Shown here: positions 28,117 through 36,535 of the stretch, piece after piece
Position numbering within the stretch: the stretch's first letter is position 1
Layout: every line of letters begins with the position of its first letter
DNA from: Micavibrio sp. UBA5703
GTDB lineage: Bacteria > Pseudomonadota > Alphaproteobacteria > Micavibrionales > Micavibrionaceae
Direction of reading: 5' to 3'
Assembly (NCBI GenBank): GCA_002420015.1
Contig: DIHF01000045.1
Span: 1-64,000 of the forward strand
Length of the DNA stretch: 64,000 bases
Position numbers and translations under genes: made by a program
The notes under the pieces: model-generated
The model's database searches: none
What the model saw: only the letters and a program-made list of their open reading frames with translations
Told to the model about the DNA's origin: nothing

Positions 28117-30579
28117 TCAATAAATCCCGCCGGTGCCGGTGGTGGCGGATTCGCCGACATCGTTGTCGATCGATTCCGGCATGGTGTTGATGCCACCGCC
28201 ATCTAGAATGAACATTTCATCCGTCGGCTCTGTCCCGGCCACGAACGACTCCCATATGACATGCTGATCGCCCGGCTGGGCGCGCACGCCGGTATCGGCG
28301 TTGACCTGAACCTGCTTGATACCGGGAGGAATGCGGAACGGCGTCGGCGGCTGGTCCTTTAGCGCGGCGTCCATGAAATCCTTGAAAACCGGAACGGCGA
28401 TCGAAGCGCCCGTCTCTTTTTTTCCCAGCGATTTCGGATCGTCAAAACCCGCGAATACGCCCACAACAAGGTCCGGCGAAAAGCCGATGAACCATGTATC
28501 CTTGGACTCATTCGTCGTTCCCGTCTTCCCCGCCAGCGGCCTGTTCAGCTCTTTGATACGTGCGCCGGTGCCGCGCTGCACGACGCCCTCAAGAATAGAC
28601 ACCATCTGATAGGCGGTTTTCGGGTCGGCAAGCTGCTCGCGCACATCAGGAACATCGGGCGTTTCCTGATCCTCCCACCGGACAAGCTGGCCGCAGCCTT
28701 CGCACGGGCGGCTATCGTGCTTGAAGACCGTCTTGCCCATGCGGTCCTGCACCCGGTCGATAAAGGTCGGCGTGACCTTTTTTCCGCCATTGACCAGCAT
28801 CGCATAGGCCGCCGTGAGCTTGAGGAGCGTCGTTTCGCCCGACCCCAAAGCATTCGCCAGATGCAGCGGCATATCCTCCGTGATGCCGTAACGTCCGGCG
28901 TAATCGGAAATCTTTTCCATGCCGAGATGGTCGGCCAGCCGAACAGTCATCAGATTACGGGATTTTTCAACGCCGACGCGCAGCGGCGTCGGGCCGTAAT
29001 ATTCGTTGGTATAGTTTTCCGGCTTCCAGAGATTTCCGGGGCGGTCCTCAAGGATAAAGGGCGCATCGAGAATAAGTGTCGCGGGCGTAAACCCGCTTTC
29101 AAGCGCCGCCAGATAGACGAACGGCTTGAACGCCGACCCCGGCTGGCGCTGGGCCTGCGTGGCGCGGTTGAATTCGCTGCTGTCCTGCGCCCAGCCGCCC
29201 TGCATGGCCAGAACGCGGCCCGTATGCGGGTCCATGGCAATCAGCGCGCCCTGAACTTTTGGCACCTGACGCAGGAAATATTTCGCCGGGCCGGCCTTGC
29301 CATCTTCGCCTTTCGTGCCTTCGACCTTTTCAACCATGATGACGTCGCCGACCTTAACCACCTGATCCATACGGATCACCTCGGGCCCCAGCGCATAGCA
29401 ATCGTTGACGCAGTTGCGCGCCCACGCCACGCCCTCCAGCGGAAGCGTTGCGCGTGCGCCGCCGACAAAACCGATCTCGGCCTTTATTGTTTCCACCTTC
29501 AGAACCACGGCCATTTGCCATTCTTCGAGAACCGTTTCCGCACGGCCAAACTCGCGCAATTTCGCCTGCCAGTCATCGGCGCCCTTAATATGCGCAACTG
29601 GTCCGCGCCAGCCGTGACGGCGGTCGTATTCCATCAATCCCTCGCGCAGGGTGCGGATTGCGATATCCTGCAAATGTGGATCAAGACTCGTGCGCGTCAC
29701 CAGCCCGCCGCCATATAGAGCCTCCTTGCCGTAACGCTCGCCCAACTCCCGGCGGACTTCCTCGGCGAAATACTGCGCATTGGTGATACTGCGGTCGGGG
29801 TTCTCGATGACCTTGAGCGGTTTTTCCTTGGCCGCCTTCGCTTGCTCTCTCGTGATGTGGCCATCCTCGGTCATGCGGTCGATGACCCAGTTGCGGCGGG
29901 CCAGCGCCGCCTCCGGATGCTTGACCGGGTGATAATTGTTGGGTGCCTTGGGCAGGGCCGCAAGATAAGCAGCCTCCTCTATATCAAGCTCCTCCAGCGA
30001 CTTGCCGAAATATTGCAGCGCCGCCGCCGCCACACCGTATGACCTCTGGCCCAGAAAAATTTCATTCAGGTAAAGTTCGAGGATACGGTTTTTATCCATG
30101 GCCCGTTCCATACGCGTCGCCAGAATGGCTTCCTTGATTTTTCGCTTGTAGGAACGCTCCTTGGTCAAAAGAAAGTTTTTCATGACTTGCTGCGTAATCG
30201 TCGAAGCGCCGACCAAACGTTTATCGCTGCCCATATTGGCAAAATTCGTGCCGATGGCACGCAGGATCGCATAGTAATCGACGCCGTCATGCTCGTAAAA
30301 ATTCTTGTCCTCGGCGGCGATAAAGGCGTTCTTGACCAGATCGGGAATAGATTCAGCAGGCACAAAAACCCTGTTCTGCTCGGCAAACTCGCTCATCAGC
30401 CGCCCGTCCCCGGCGTAAATCCGCGTGACAATCGGGGGCTTGTAATCCTTAAGCTGGTTGTAATCTGGCAGATCGTGGCCGTAATAACTGATGATATAGA
30501 CAAATCCGGAAATGCCGACGATCAGGCCCAGAAAGCCCAGCGATATCATGCCCCAAAATGCATATTTCAGATATTTCAT
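28117..30579 (-). CDS. mrcA: Penicillin-binding protein 1A
   Basis: 820 residues. N-terminal TM anchor (FWGMISLGFLGLIVGISGFVYII); GT51 glycosyltransferase with AAEDKNFYEHDGVDY (catalytic Glu) and GASTITQQVMKNF; an OB-like insert; transpeptidase motifs SAFKPF (SxxK), SRN-type motif near VEKSRNLM, and KTGTTNE (KTG). Synthesises and cross-links peptidoglycan at the inner membrane. Follows mlaF by 20 bases on the same strand. Confidence 0.95.
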   Translation of the reverse strand: MKYLKYAFWGMISLGFLGLIVGISGFVYIISYYGHDLPDYNQLKDYKPPIVTRIYAGDGRLMSEFAEQNRVFVPAESIPDLVKNAFIAAEDKNFYEHDGVDYYAILRAIGTNFANMGSDKRLVGASTITQQVMKNFLLTKERSYKRKIKEAILATRMERAMDKNRILELYLNEIFLGQRSYGVAAAALQYFGKSLEELDIEEAAYLAALPKAPNNYHPVKHPEAALARRNWVIDRMTEDGHITREQAKAAKEKPLKVIENPDRSITNAQYFAEEVRRELGERYGKEALYGGGLVTRTSLDPHLQDIAIRTLREGLMEYDRRHGWRGPVAHIKGADDWQAKLREFGRAETVLEEWQMAVVLKVETIKAEIGFVGGARATLPLEGVAWARNCVNDCYALGPEVIRMDQVVKVGDVIMVEKVEGTKGEDGKAGPAKYFLRQVPKVQGALIAMDPHTGRVLAMQGGWAQDSSEFNRATQAQRQPGSAFKPFVYLAALESGFTPATLILDAPFILEDRPGNLWKPENYTNEYYGPTPLRVGVEKSRNLMTVRLADHLGMEKISDYAGRYGITEDMPLHLANALGSGETTLLKLTAAYAMLVNGGKKVTPTFIDRVQDRMGKTVFKHDSRPCEGCGQLVRWEDQETPDVPDVREQLADPKTAYQMVSILEGVVQRGTGARIKELNRPLAGKTGTTNESKDTWFIGFSPDLVVGVFAGFDDPKSLGKKETGASIAVPVFKDFMDAALKDQPPTPFRIPPGIKQVQVNADTGVRAQPGDQHVIWESFVAGTEPTDEMFILDGGGINTMPESIDNDVGESATTGTGGIY

Positions 30580-30599
30580 GCTTCAAGCCTGTAGCGGCA

Positions 30600-31367
30600 C
30601 TAGGCCACGCGCCTTTTAATCGGCCCTTCGGCGCGGCCGTGTATGAACTGATCGACATAAGGGTTGCCCGATTTGTCGAGCTCTCCGACCGGCCCCTTCC
30701 ATATAATTTTTCCTTCATGGATCATCGCCACATAATCGGCGATGGTACGCACGCTCGCCATATCATGCGTGATCGACAATGCCGTCGCTCCCAACCCCTT
30801 GACCTGCTCAACGATCAGCTTGTTGATGACGTCGGACATGATCGGGTCAAGCCCCGTCGTCGGCTCGTCAAAGAAGATAATTTCGGGGCTAGTCGCCACG
30901 GCGCGGGCGAGGCCGACACGCTTTTGCATTCCGCCCGAAAGCTCCGCCGGGTAGAGATTGGCGGTTTCGGGCTTCAGGCCCACAGCCATGATCTTTTCAA
31001 CTGCGATTTCACGGGCCTGCTTGCGGTTCATGCCGCGCCCCTGAACAAGGCCAAACGCCACATTTTCCCATACTCTTAAAGAGTCAAACAGCGCCGCACC
31101 CTGAAACAGCATGCCAAATTTATGCATCATTTCGTCGCGCCCGCGTGCATCAAGCTTGCCTATGTCCTGCCCGTCGACCGTAATGGTTCCCTCGTCATGG
31201 CGAATAAGACCCAAGACGCATTTGATCATCACGGATTTCCCGGTACCCGAGCCGCCGATCACAACGAGGGATTTTCCCGCCGGCACATCCAGGTCGATAC
31301 CCTGAAGAACTTTTTTCGGGCCGAATTCTTTTTTAACGCCGCGCAGGCTTAGTTTAATCTCGCTCAT
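30600..31367 (-). CDS. MlaF-like ABC transporter ATPase
   Basis: 255 residues. Walker A GGSGTGKSVMIKCVLG, signature LSGGMQKRVGLARA, Walker B IIFFDEPTTGLDP. The MIKCVLGLIRHDEG context is the MlaF/Ttg2A type that energises phospholipid transport between the membranes. Overlaps the permease gene by 4 bases. No MCE-domain (mlaD) gene follows here. Confidence 0.9.
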   Translation of the reverse strand: MSEIKLSLRGVKKEFGPKKVLQGIDLDVPAGKSLVVIGGSGTGKSVMIKCVLGLIRHDEGTITVDGQDIGKLDARGRDEMMHKFGMLFQGAALFDSLRVWENVAFGLVQGRGMNRKQAREIAVEKIMAVGLKPETANLYPAELSGGMQKRVGLARAVATSPEIIFFDEPTTGLDPIMSDVINKLIVEQVKGLGATALSITHDMASVRTIADYVAMIHEGKIIWKGPVGELDKSGNPYVDQFIHGRAEGPIKRRVA

Positions 31368-32182
31368 GAGAAAAACACCTGCGTCAGGATATAGTTGAAT
31401 ATCAGGATCAATATCGAGGCCGACACCACAGCGTTCGTCGTTGCCGCGCCGACGCCCTGCGCGCCGCGCTGGGAGTTGAAACCGTGATAACAGCCCATCG
31501 TCGCAACGATAAAACCAAATACGCCCGCCTTCACAAGGCCTGAGATAACGTCCATGGCTTCAAGCGTGTCCCATGTTTGCGACAGGTAGCTTCCGGGCGA
31601 AAAGCCAAGGTTATAAATCGCCACCACATAGCCGCCGAACACGCCGATAATATCGCCGACGAAAACCAGCAAGGGCAGCATCAGCGTCCCGGCAATCACA
31701 CGCGGCGCGATCAGGTATTTGAAAGGGTTCACCGAAAGCGTGGTCAGCGCGTCGATCTGCTCCGTCACGCGCATCGTGCCTATTTCGGCGGCAATCGCCG
31801 CGCCAATCCTCCCGGCCACCATCAGGCCCGCCAGAACCGGCGCAAGCTCCCGCGTCACCGAAAGAACGACCACGCCCGCAATCGCGCCTTCGGCGTTAAA
31901 GCGCGTAAACCCCGTATAGCTTTGCAGCGCCAGCACCATCCCGGTAAATAACGCCGTCATACCCACCACAGGCAGAGAATAATAACCGATATCGATGATC
32001 TGGCGCATAAGCTGGCTGGGGAAAAAGGGCGGCATGAAGCAATGCGCCACCGACTTGCCGATGAACATCGCCAGCCTGCCAACCGCAGACAAAAAACGCA
32101 GCAAAGTGCCGCCAATGGCGGCAAACAAATTCAGGATAAAATCAAAGGGTGCGGCTGCCGTTTTTTCCGATTGCGTATTCAT
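31364..32182 (-). CDS. MlaE-like ABC transporter permease
   Basis: 272 residues with five or six hydrophobic helices. LPVVGMTALFTGMVLALQSYTGF, GAEGAIAGVVVLSVTRELAPVLAGLMVAGRIGAAIAAEIGTMRVTEQIDAL and GAQGVGAATTNAVVSASILILIFNYILT are the MlaE/YrbE family core. Partner of the MlaF-like ATPase. In many alphaproteobacteria a MlaEF pair lies beside alr, as here. Confidence 0.92.
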   Translation of the reverse strand: MNTQSEKTAAAPFDFILNLFAAIGGTLLRFLSAVGRLAMFIGKSVAHCFMPPFFPSQLMRQIIDIGYYSLPVVGMTALFTGMVLALQSYTGFTRFNAEGAIAGVVVLSVTRELAPVLAGLMVAGRIGAAIAAEIGTMRVTEQIDALTTLSVNPFKYLIAPRVIAGTLMLPLLVFVGDIIGVFGGYVVAIYNLGFSPGSYLSQTWDTLEAMDVISGLVKAGVFGFIVATMGCYHGFNSQRGAQGVGAATTNAVVSASILILIFNYILTQVFFS

Positions 32183-32293
32183 CAGTGTCTTGTTTGTTTT
32201 TATTGTGCTTTTTGCGAACTCAGGAACCGGGACTCTCGGTGAACACTAAAGGAAATCAGGCACTTCGTCTAGCATCTACTTCCTGACCGTGCT

Positions 32294-33088
32294 ATGAATT
32301 ATGGCATGAAAAAAATCGCGCCGGAAGCCCTTGTTCCGATGGACATTTTTACAGAAGATTTCCCGCTGCGGATTGATCTAGCCTATTGCAAGCCCGCCCC
32401 GGAGAATATTTTCGGCGTTATCTACAGGCCGCAGGCAAGGCTGTGGCTGTATAAGCCTCTCGCCAAGATTGTTTTACTCGCTGCCGCTTGCTCCCTGAAA
32501 AACCATAATCTACAGATTGTTCTCTATGACGGGCTGCGCACGGTTGAGGCGCAAAAGCGCATGCAAAAATCACCCATCGTTCAAAAGAACCCGGGATGGC
32601 TGGAGGGGCCAACGCGCCTTCTCTCCCCCCCCGGTGCCGGGGCCCATCCGCGCGGCATGGCCATCGACCTTTCGCTGGAAACGGCGGAGGGCAAAAAAAT
32701 AGATATGGGCACCGAATTCGATTATCTGGCGGCTAAACCCGATGCAGCTTCCAATCCGGCGCACCGCGATTATGCAGCCTTGAGTGGTGAAATAAAGAAC
32801 AACCGCAAAAAACTCGAAGCGGCGATGCAGACAGCCTCCAATGCGCTCAAACTCCCATTGCTGGCACTGCCGCAGGAATGGTGGGATTTCCGCCTGCCGG
32901 AAAAAATATATGGCGAATACGCTCCTCTTTCGGATGCGGATCTTCCGGTGCAGATGCGCATGACGGATGATTTCATGGATATCGCCGAACCGGAGGACTT
33001 CCCGGACGCGCATTTTGAATCTCTCAAAAACGAAATCTATGCGGAAATCGACCCGGCGCTGGCAACCATATTGACGGCGGCTTCATAG
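32294..33088 (+). CDS. VanX/DdpX-like D-Ala-D-Ala dipeptidase (M15D), variant active site
   Basis: 264 residues. The family Arg is in VLYDGLRTVEAQKRM (Arg82); the zinc motif reads GAHPRGMAIDLSL (His118, Asp125); the catalytic Glu is in QEWWDFR (Glu195). Known VanX/DdpX proteins have EWWH, so the third zinc ligand His is replaced by Asp198. Asp can bind zinc, so activity is possible but unsure. No signal peptide, so cytosolic D-Ala-D-Ala turnover is expected. Its last 52 bp overlap the end of alr on the other strand. Confidence 0.8.
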   Translation: MNYGMKKIAPEALVPMDIFTEDFPLRIDLAYCKPAPENIFGVIYRPQARLWLYKPLAKIVLLAAACSLKNHNLQIVLYDGLRTVEAQKRMQKSPIVQKNPGWLEGPTRLLSPPGAGAHPRGMAIDLSLETAEGKKIDMGTEFDYLAAKPDAASNPAHRDYAALSGEIKNNRKKLEAAMQTASNALKLPLLALPQEWWDFRLPEKIYGEYAPLSDADLPVQMRMTDDFMDIAEPEDFPDAHFESLKNEIYAEIDPALATILTAAS

Positions 33089-34155
33089 CGGTAGACGCGC
33101 TCATAACGCAAACCAAGCGAAGTTAAAATCTCATAGCCAATCGTCCCCGCCGCTGCCGCAAGTTTATCCGCGCTCTGATGCGGCCCGATAACCTCAAGCT
33201 CATCTCCCGCTCGCGGCCTGCCCTGCTCCGGCAAACCGCCAAGATCAACCGTCAAAAGATCCATCGACACCCGCCCCCGCACGGGCAAAGCAACGCCATT
33301 CCAGAACAAATGGCCCTTGTCGCTTGAACTGCGCAAAATACCGTCCGCGTAACCCAGCGATACCGTGGCCAAAACCGTATCCTTCTCGAATTTATAACTC
33401 GCGCCATAGCCAACCGTTTCACCTTTCGCAACGGGAACAGTCTGGAGAATCTGCGCCCGCAATTCTACAACGCCCTGCACGGGATTTTCTTTGTCGTTCT
33501 GCGGATTGAGGCCGTAAATCCCAGCACCGGGCCGGATCATGTCGAAATGATAATCGCTCGACAGAAAAGCCCCGGCGGAATTGGCCATCGATTTTTTTGC
33601 GCCCGGAAAATGTTTTGCAATTTGAGAAAATTTTTCAAACTGCGTGCGGTTCATCGGATGATCCTTTTCATCCGCGCAGGCAAAATGGCTCATCACACAA
33701 TGCACCTCCTTGCCTTTCAAAACTGACTTATCGTCCAGAATCTTTTTCGTCTCCGCCGCGCCGATCCCCAGACGGTTCATCCCGGTGTTGAAATGCAAAA
33801 CACAGGGGCCGTTTTTATAACGCCCGATTTCTTCCAGCGAATTGAGAACCGGGATCAAATTGTAATGCGCGTACTCGGCCTCAAACCCTCTGTAGTATCC
33901 GTTCAGGACATAAATCCGCGAATCGGCGGCGACGATTTCCCTGATCTCCGCGCCTTCCTCGGGTGTAGCGACGAAGTAATCGCGGCAACCCTCCTCGTTC
34001 AAAACCGCCGCCACGGGGGCCGCGCCAAGGCCATAGCCGTCCGCCTTCACCACCCCCGAAACCGCGCAGGAATCGCCCGCCAGATCACAAAAAATGTGAT
34101 AATTTTTTTTGATCCGATCAAGATCTATGACGAGCGTGGCGGGGAATTTATCCAT
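33037..34155 (-). CDS. alr: Alanine racemase
   Basis: 372 residues from the ATG at 34155 (a TTG at 34164 is in frame). The PLP Lys lies in VVKADGYGLGA and the catalytic Tyr in TVGYGASYKF; HFNTGMNRLGI is the conserved substrate region. Makes D-Ala for peptidoglycan. In related genomes alr sits next to dnaB; here a 2.2-kb opposite-strand gene separates them. Confidence 0.94.
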   Translation of the reverse strand: MDKFPATLVIDLDRIKKNYHIFCDLAGDSCAVSGVVKADGYGLGAAPVAAVLNEEGCRDYFVATPEEGAEIREIVAADSRIYVLNGYYRGFEAEYAHYNLIPVLNSLEEIGRYKNGPCVLHFNTGMNRLGIGAAETKKILDDKSVLKGKEVHCVMSHFACADEKDHPMNRTQFEKFSQIAKHFPGAKKSMANSAGAFLSSDYHFDMIRPGAGIYGLNPQNDKENPVQGVVELRAQILQTVPVAKGETVGYGASYKFEKDTVLATVSLGYADGILRSSSDKGHLFWNGVALPVRGRVSMDLLTVDLGGLPEQGRPRAGDELEVIGPHQSADKLAAAAGTIGYEILTSLGLRYERVYRYEAAVNMVASAGSISA

Positions 34156-34193
34156 ATTAATCAATGCTTTAGGTGTGGTTTAACGTATTATTT

Positions 34194-34222
34194 TTGCGCT
34201 TTGGCCGAAATTTTCGTATAAT
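34194..34222 (+). promoter_or_regulatory. Strong sigma70-type promoter of the transglycosylase-like gene
   Basis: TTGCGC, 17-base spacer, perfect TATAAT. The start would be near 34229, leaving about 100 bases of AT-rich 5' UTR before the ATG at 34328, which has GAGGG 8 bases upstream. Confidence 0.7.
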
Positions 34223-34327
34223 GCATAGTAACGAAATATAAATACAAAAAAAGTAAATTAGTACAGCGGTGTAGTAGCAGGCTCATAAAATTACATAAAA
34301 AGAGCCGCATAAAATGAGGGTGTACCA

Positions 34328-36529
34328 ATGGCGGAAAAAGTCATTACTCCAGATTTATTGAAGATGGCCAGAGATATTCATAATGGCCAGCCCATGTCTA
34401 AAAGCGATATCAAAGCCTTTCAGAAATCCATGAAGGATTTGGGCTTCAAAATTTCATCTGACGGCGTCTCGGGCGAGCAAACGCAAACAGTGGCGATGGC
34501 TCTCATGATCAGTAAAAAACTGGAAAGCGAGTTCGGTTTTGATTCTTCGGCTCTGCGGCCTGATTTGCTTGTGGCGATGGCAAAAGATACCAAAGTTAAT
34601 GAGGCCGCTCGCGCACACATCGAAGCATTGAAACTGCATAACGATAAACCCGGAACAACCAAAATCAACATCGCAATATCCAGCAATCAGGTTTTTCAGG
34701 AATCCGGATTTAATCCACGTGCCTTACATACCCATTCCGAAGACCCAAGTAAAAATTCATATGGCATGTATCAATTCACGCTCACGACAGGAAAAAAATA
34801 CGAACTGACTTCAATTGAAGATCTCAATAATCCCGACAAGGCACGCCAGGCCTATATCAGGCACACCGCCGAATCTTTGTCCGCCAAAGAAGTCCACGGC
34901 GATCCTATTTTGAATCTGGTGGCCTACAATGCCGGCCCAAAAGCCATCGAGCACGTCAGAAAAAAACTCGGCAAGGACAGCATCACAGGTGAAGAATGGC
35001 TGGCCTATATGAGAAACAAGGCAGCCGAACGGGCGCTAAAACCGGAAAACCTTGGAAAGAACCCCGAAAACTATCTGCCTATCAAGGGATCTGACGGAAA
35101 AATGCACGATCAGAAAATGGCCTGGGACCAGGTAACGCTGCAATACGTCGAAAAAATTATGTACGGCAAAACCGCTGAAAAACCTCACACATCGCCCGCT
35201 GCCGGAACCACAACAGTCAAGGCAAAGACAGCACCGAAGGAAGAAAACCTTAGCTGGATTGAAAGAACCGCAAAAGGTTTTGCCAAATTTGTAGACAAAG
35301 CCAACGATAAAACGCTCATGGCGGCAGTCAAAGGCGAAATAGATGGCTCAGCTTTGAAAGAACGCTTGGCATGGTTGTTCAACAGAAGAGCAACTCAGTT
35401 CGCAAGTCTGGTTTCTGGCGTCGATCAGGTCCTTCATGCGCGAGACGAACAAAACAGAAGAGAAACCCTTCAGTTTGCGGCCAACCAGCCCCCGAAATCT
35501 GAAGAAAAACCAAGAAATCCTGTCACTGCACCTGCAAAAACCGAAACAACACGGGAACAGAAAAAAGGGACCGCAACAGACAGGGTTGAGGTTGCGTCTA
35601 CAACGCAGACAAGCAACCACTCCGAAGAACAAGCGCGCCTCCTGATGTCGAGTGAAGCGGCACAAGAAGAAATCCGGCAACGTATTCTGGCTCTCTCGAA
35701 AAGTGTAAGCCTCGACGAGATAATCGAAGAAGCCAAAGATAAAATAAAGAAATTTTCTGCCGAAGGAAATACTTATGAAGTCACCACCGCCTTCCTTGGT
35801 TTGACGGCGGCATTAAATGAGAAGTACAAGGATTCCCCCGCTTTATTTCAGAAAGAGGGAGATGCGTTCGTTGCATCGCTCGATCCAAAGGCACGAGAAC
35901 AATTGCTCCTTACAGGAGCCATCTACAGAAACAACGCCAAAGACGCGCCGCAACAGGCACAAGAGCAGATTGTAGAGTTTCACCTTGACCCCGAATCCGC
36001 TTCGCCGCTTATGATTGCGGGAGTCGATGGAAACAACAGGAATATTTTGGCAAGCCTCCAGAGCAATCCTTTGGCTCTCAAAAATGCGCTGGCTGAAGTC
36101 ATTATTTCTTATGCCGAAAACAACGGCAATATCCTGGATCTTGAACGAAAACTCTGCAATGGCTTTGCGATGGCCTCAAGAAAGAATGATCCGGCTCATG
36201 CCGCTCTTCACTGGGCGGCGCTGGAAACGAGCGTTCAAATGCGCCTCGCCGCCGACGGAGGGGAGAGCCTGTCAGCAGATGTGCTGGATGCGAGATTAAA
36301 AATTGTCATGGAGTCGTATGTTAAAGACCTTAATGAAGATAAACAGGCTCTGAACATGCTGGCCTCTCTCGGCGTTGCGGTTCCGAAAGACGGTCTGAGT
36401 GGCGATTATCAGCACGCGCTTAGAACTACTGTGCCACTTGAAAAACCGGCAGTGCCAGACGACAAGATAAAACCCGAACCGGAACTTATATCTTCAATCA
36501 GCGGCCCGAAAACGCCCGGCATGGCCTAA
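34328..36529 (+). CDS. 733-residue protein with a lytic-transglycosylase-like core and no signal peptide
   Basis: Residues about 112-215 carry SLT/goose-lysozyme-like motifs in order: SSNQVFQESGFNP (Glu125 as candidate catalytic acid), SYGMYQFTLTTGKKY (144-158) and LNLVAYNAGPKAI (196-207). Residues about 24-60 (DIKAFQKSMKDLGF...SSDGVSGEQTQT) resemble a peptidoglycan-binding-1 repeat, and a second such stretch (DKQALNMLASLGV...KDGLSGDYQHAL) lies near the C-terminus. The middle is charged, Pro/Thr-rich, then helical. No signal peptide or TM helix is present, so it acts either in the cytosol or after export by a route without a cleaved signal. Not a recognised full-length family. Confidence 0.7.
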   Translation: MAEKVITPDLLKMARDIHNGQPMSKSDIKAFQKSMKDLGFKISSDGVSGEQTQTVAMALMISKKLESEFGFDSSALRPDLLVAMAKDTKVNEAARAHIEALKLHNDKPGTTKINIAISSNQVFQESGFNPRALHTHSEDPSKNSYGMYQFTLTTGKKYELTSIEDLNNPDKARQAYIRHTAESLSAKEVHGDPILNLVAYNAGPKAIEHVRKKLGKDSITGEEWLAYMRNKAAERALKPENLGKNPENYLPIKGSDGKMHDQKMAWDQVTLQYVEKIMYGKTAEKPHTSPAAGTTTVKAKTAPKEENLSWIERTAKGFAKFVDKANDKTLMAAVKGEIDGSALKERLAWLFNRRATQFASLVSGVDQVLHARDEQNRRETLQFAANQPPKSEEKPRNPVTAPAKTETTREQKKGTATDRVEVASTTQTSNHSEEQARLLMSSEAAQEEIRQRILALSKSVSLDEIIEEAKDKIKKFSAEGNTYEVTTAFLGLTAALNEKYKDSPALFQKEGDAFVASLDPKAREQLLLTGAIYRNNAKDAPQQAQEQIVEFHLDPESASPLMIAGVDGNNRNILASLQSNPLALKNALAEVIISYAENNGNILDLERKLCNGFAMASRKNDPAHAALHWAALETSVQMRLAADGGESLSADVLDARLKIVMESYVKDLNEDKQALNMLASLGVAVPKDGLSGDYQHALRTTVPLEKPAVPDDKIKPEPELISSISGPKTPGMA

Positions 36530-36535
36530 AAGCCG

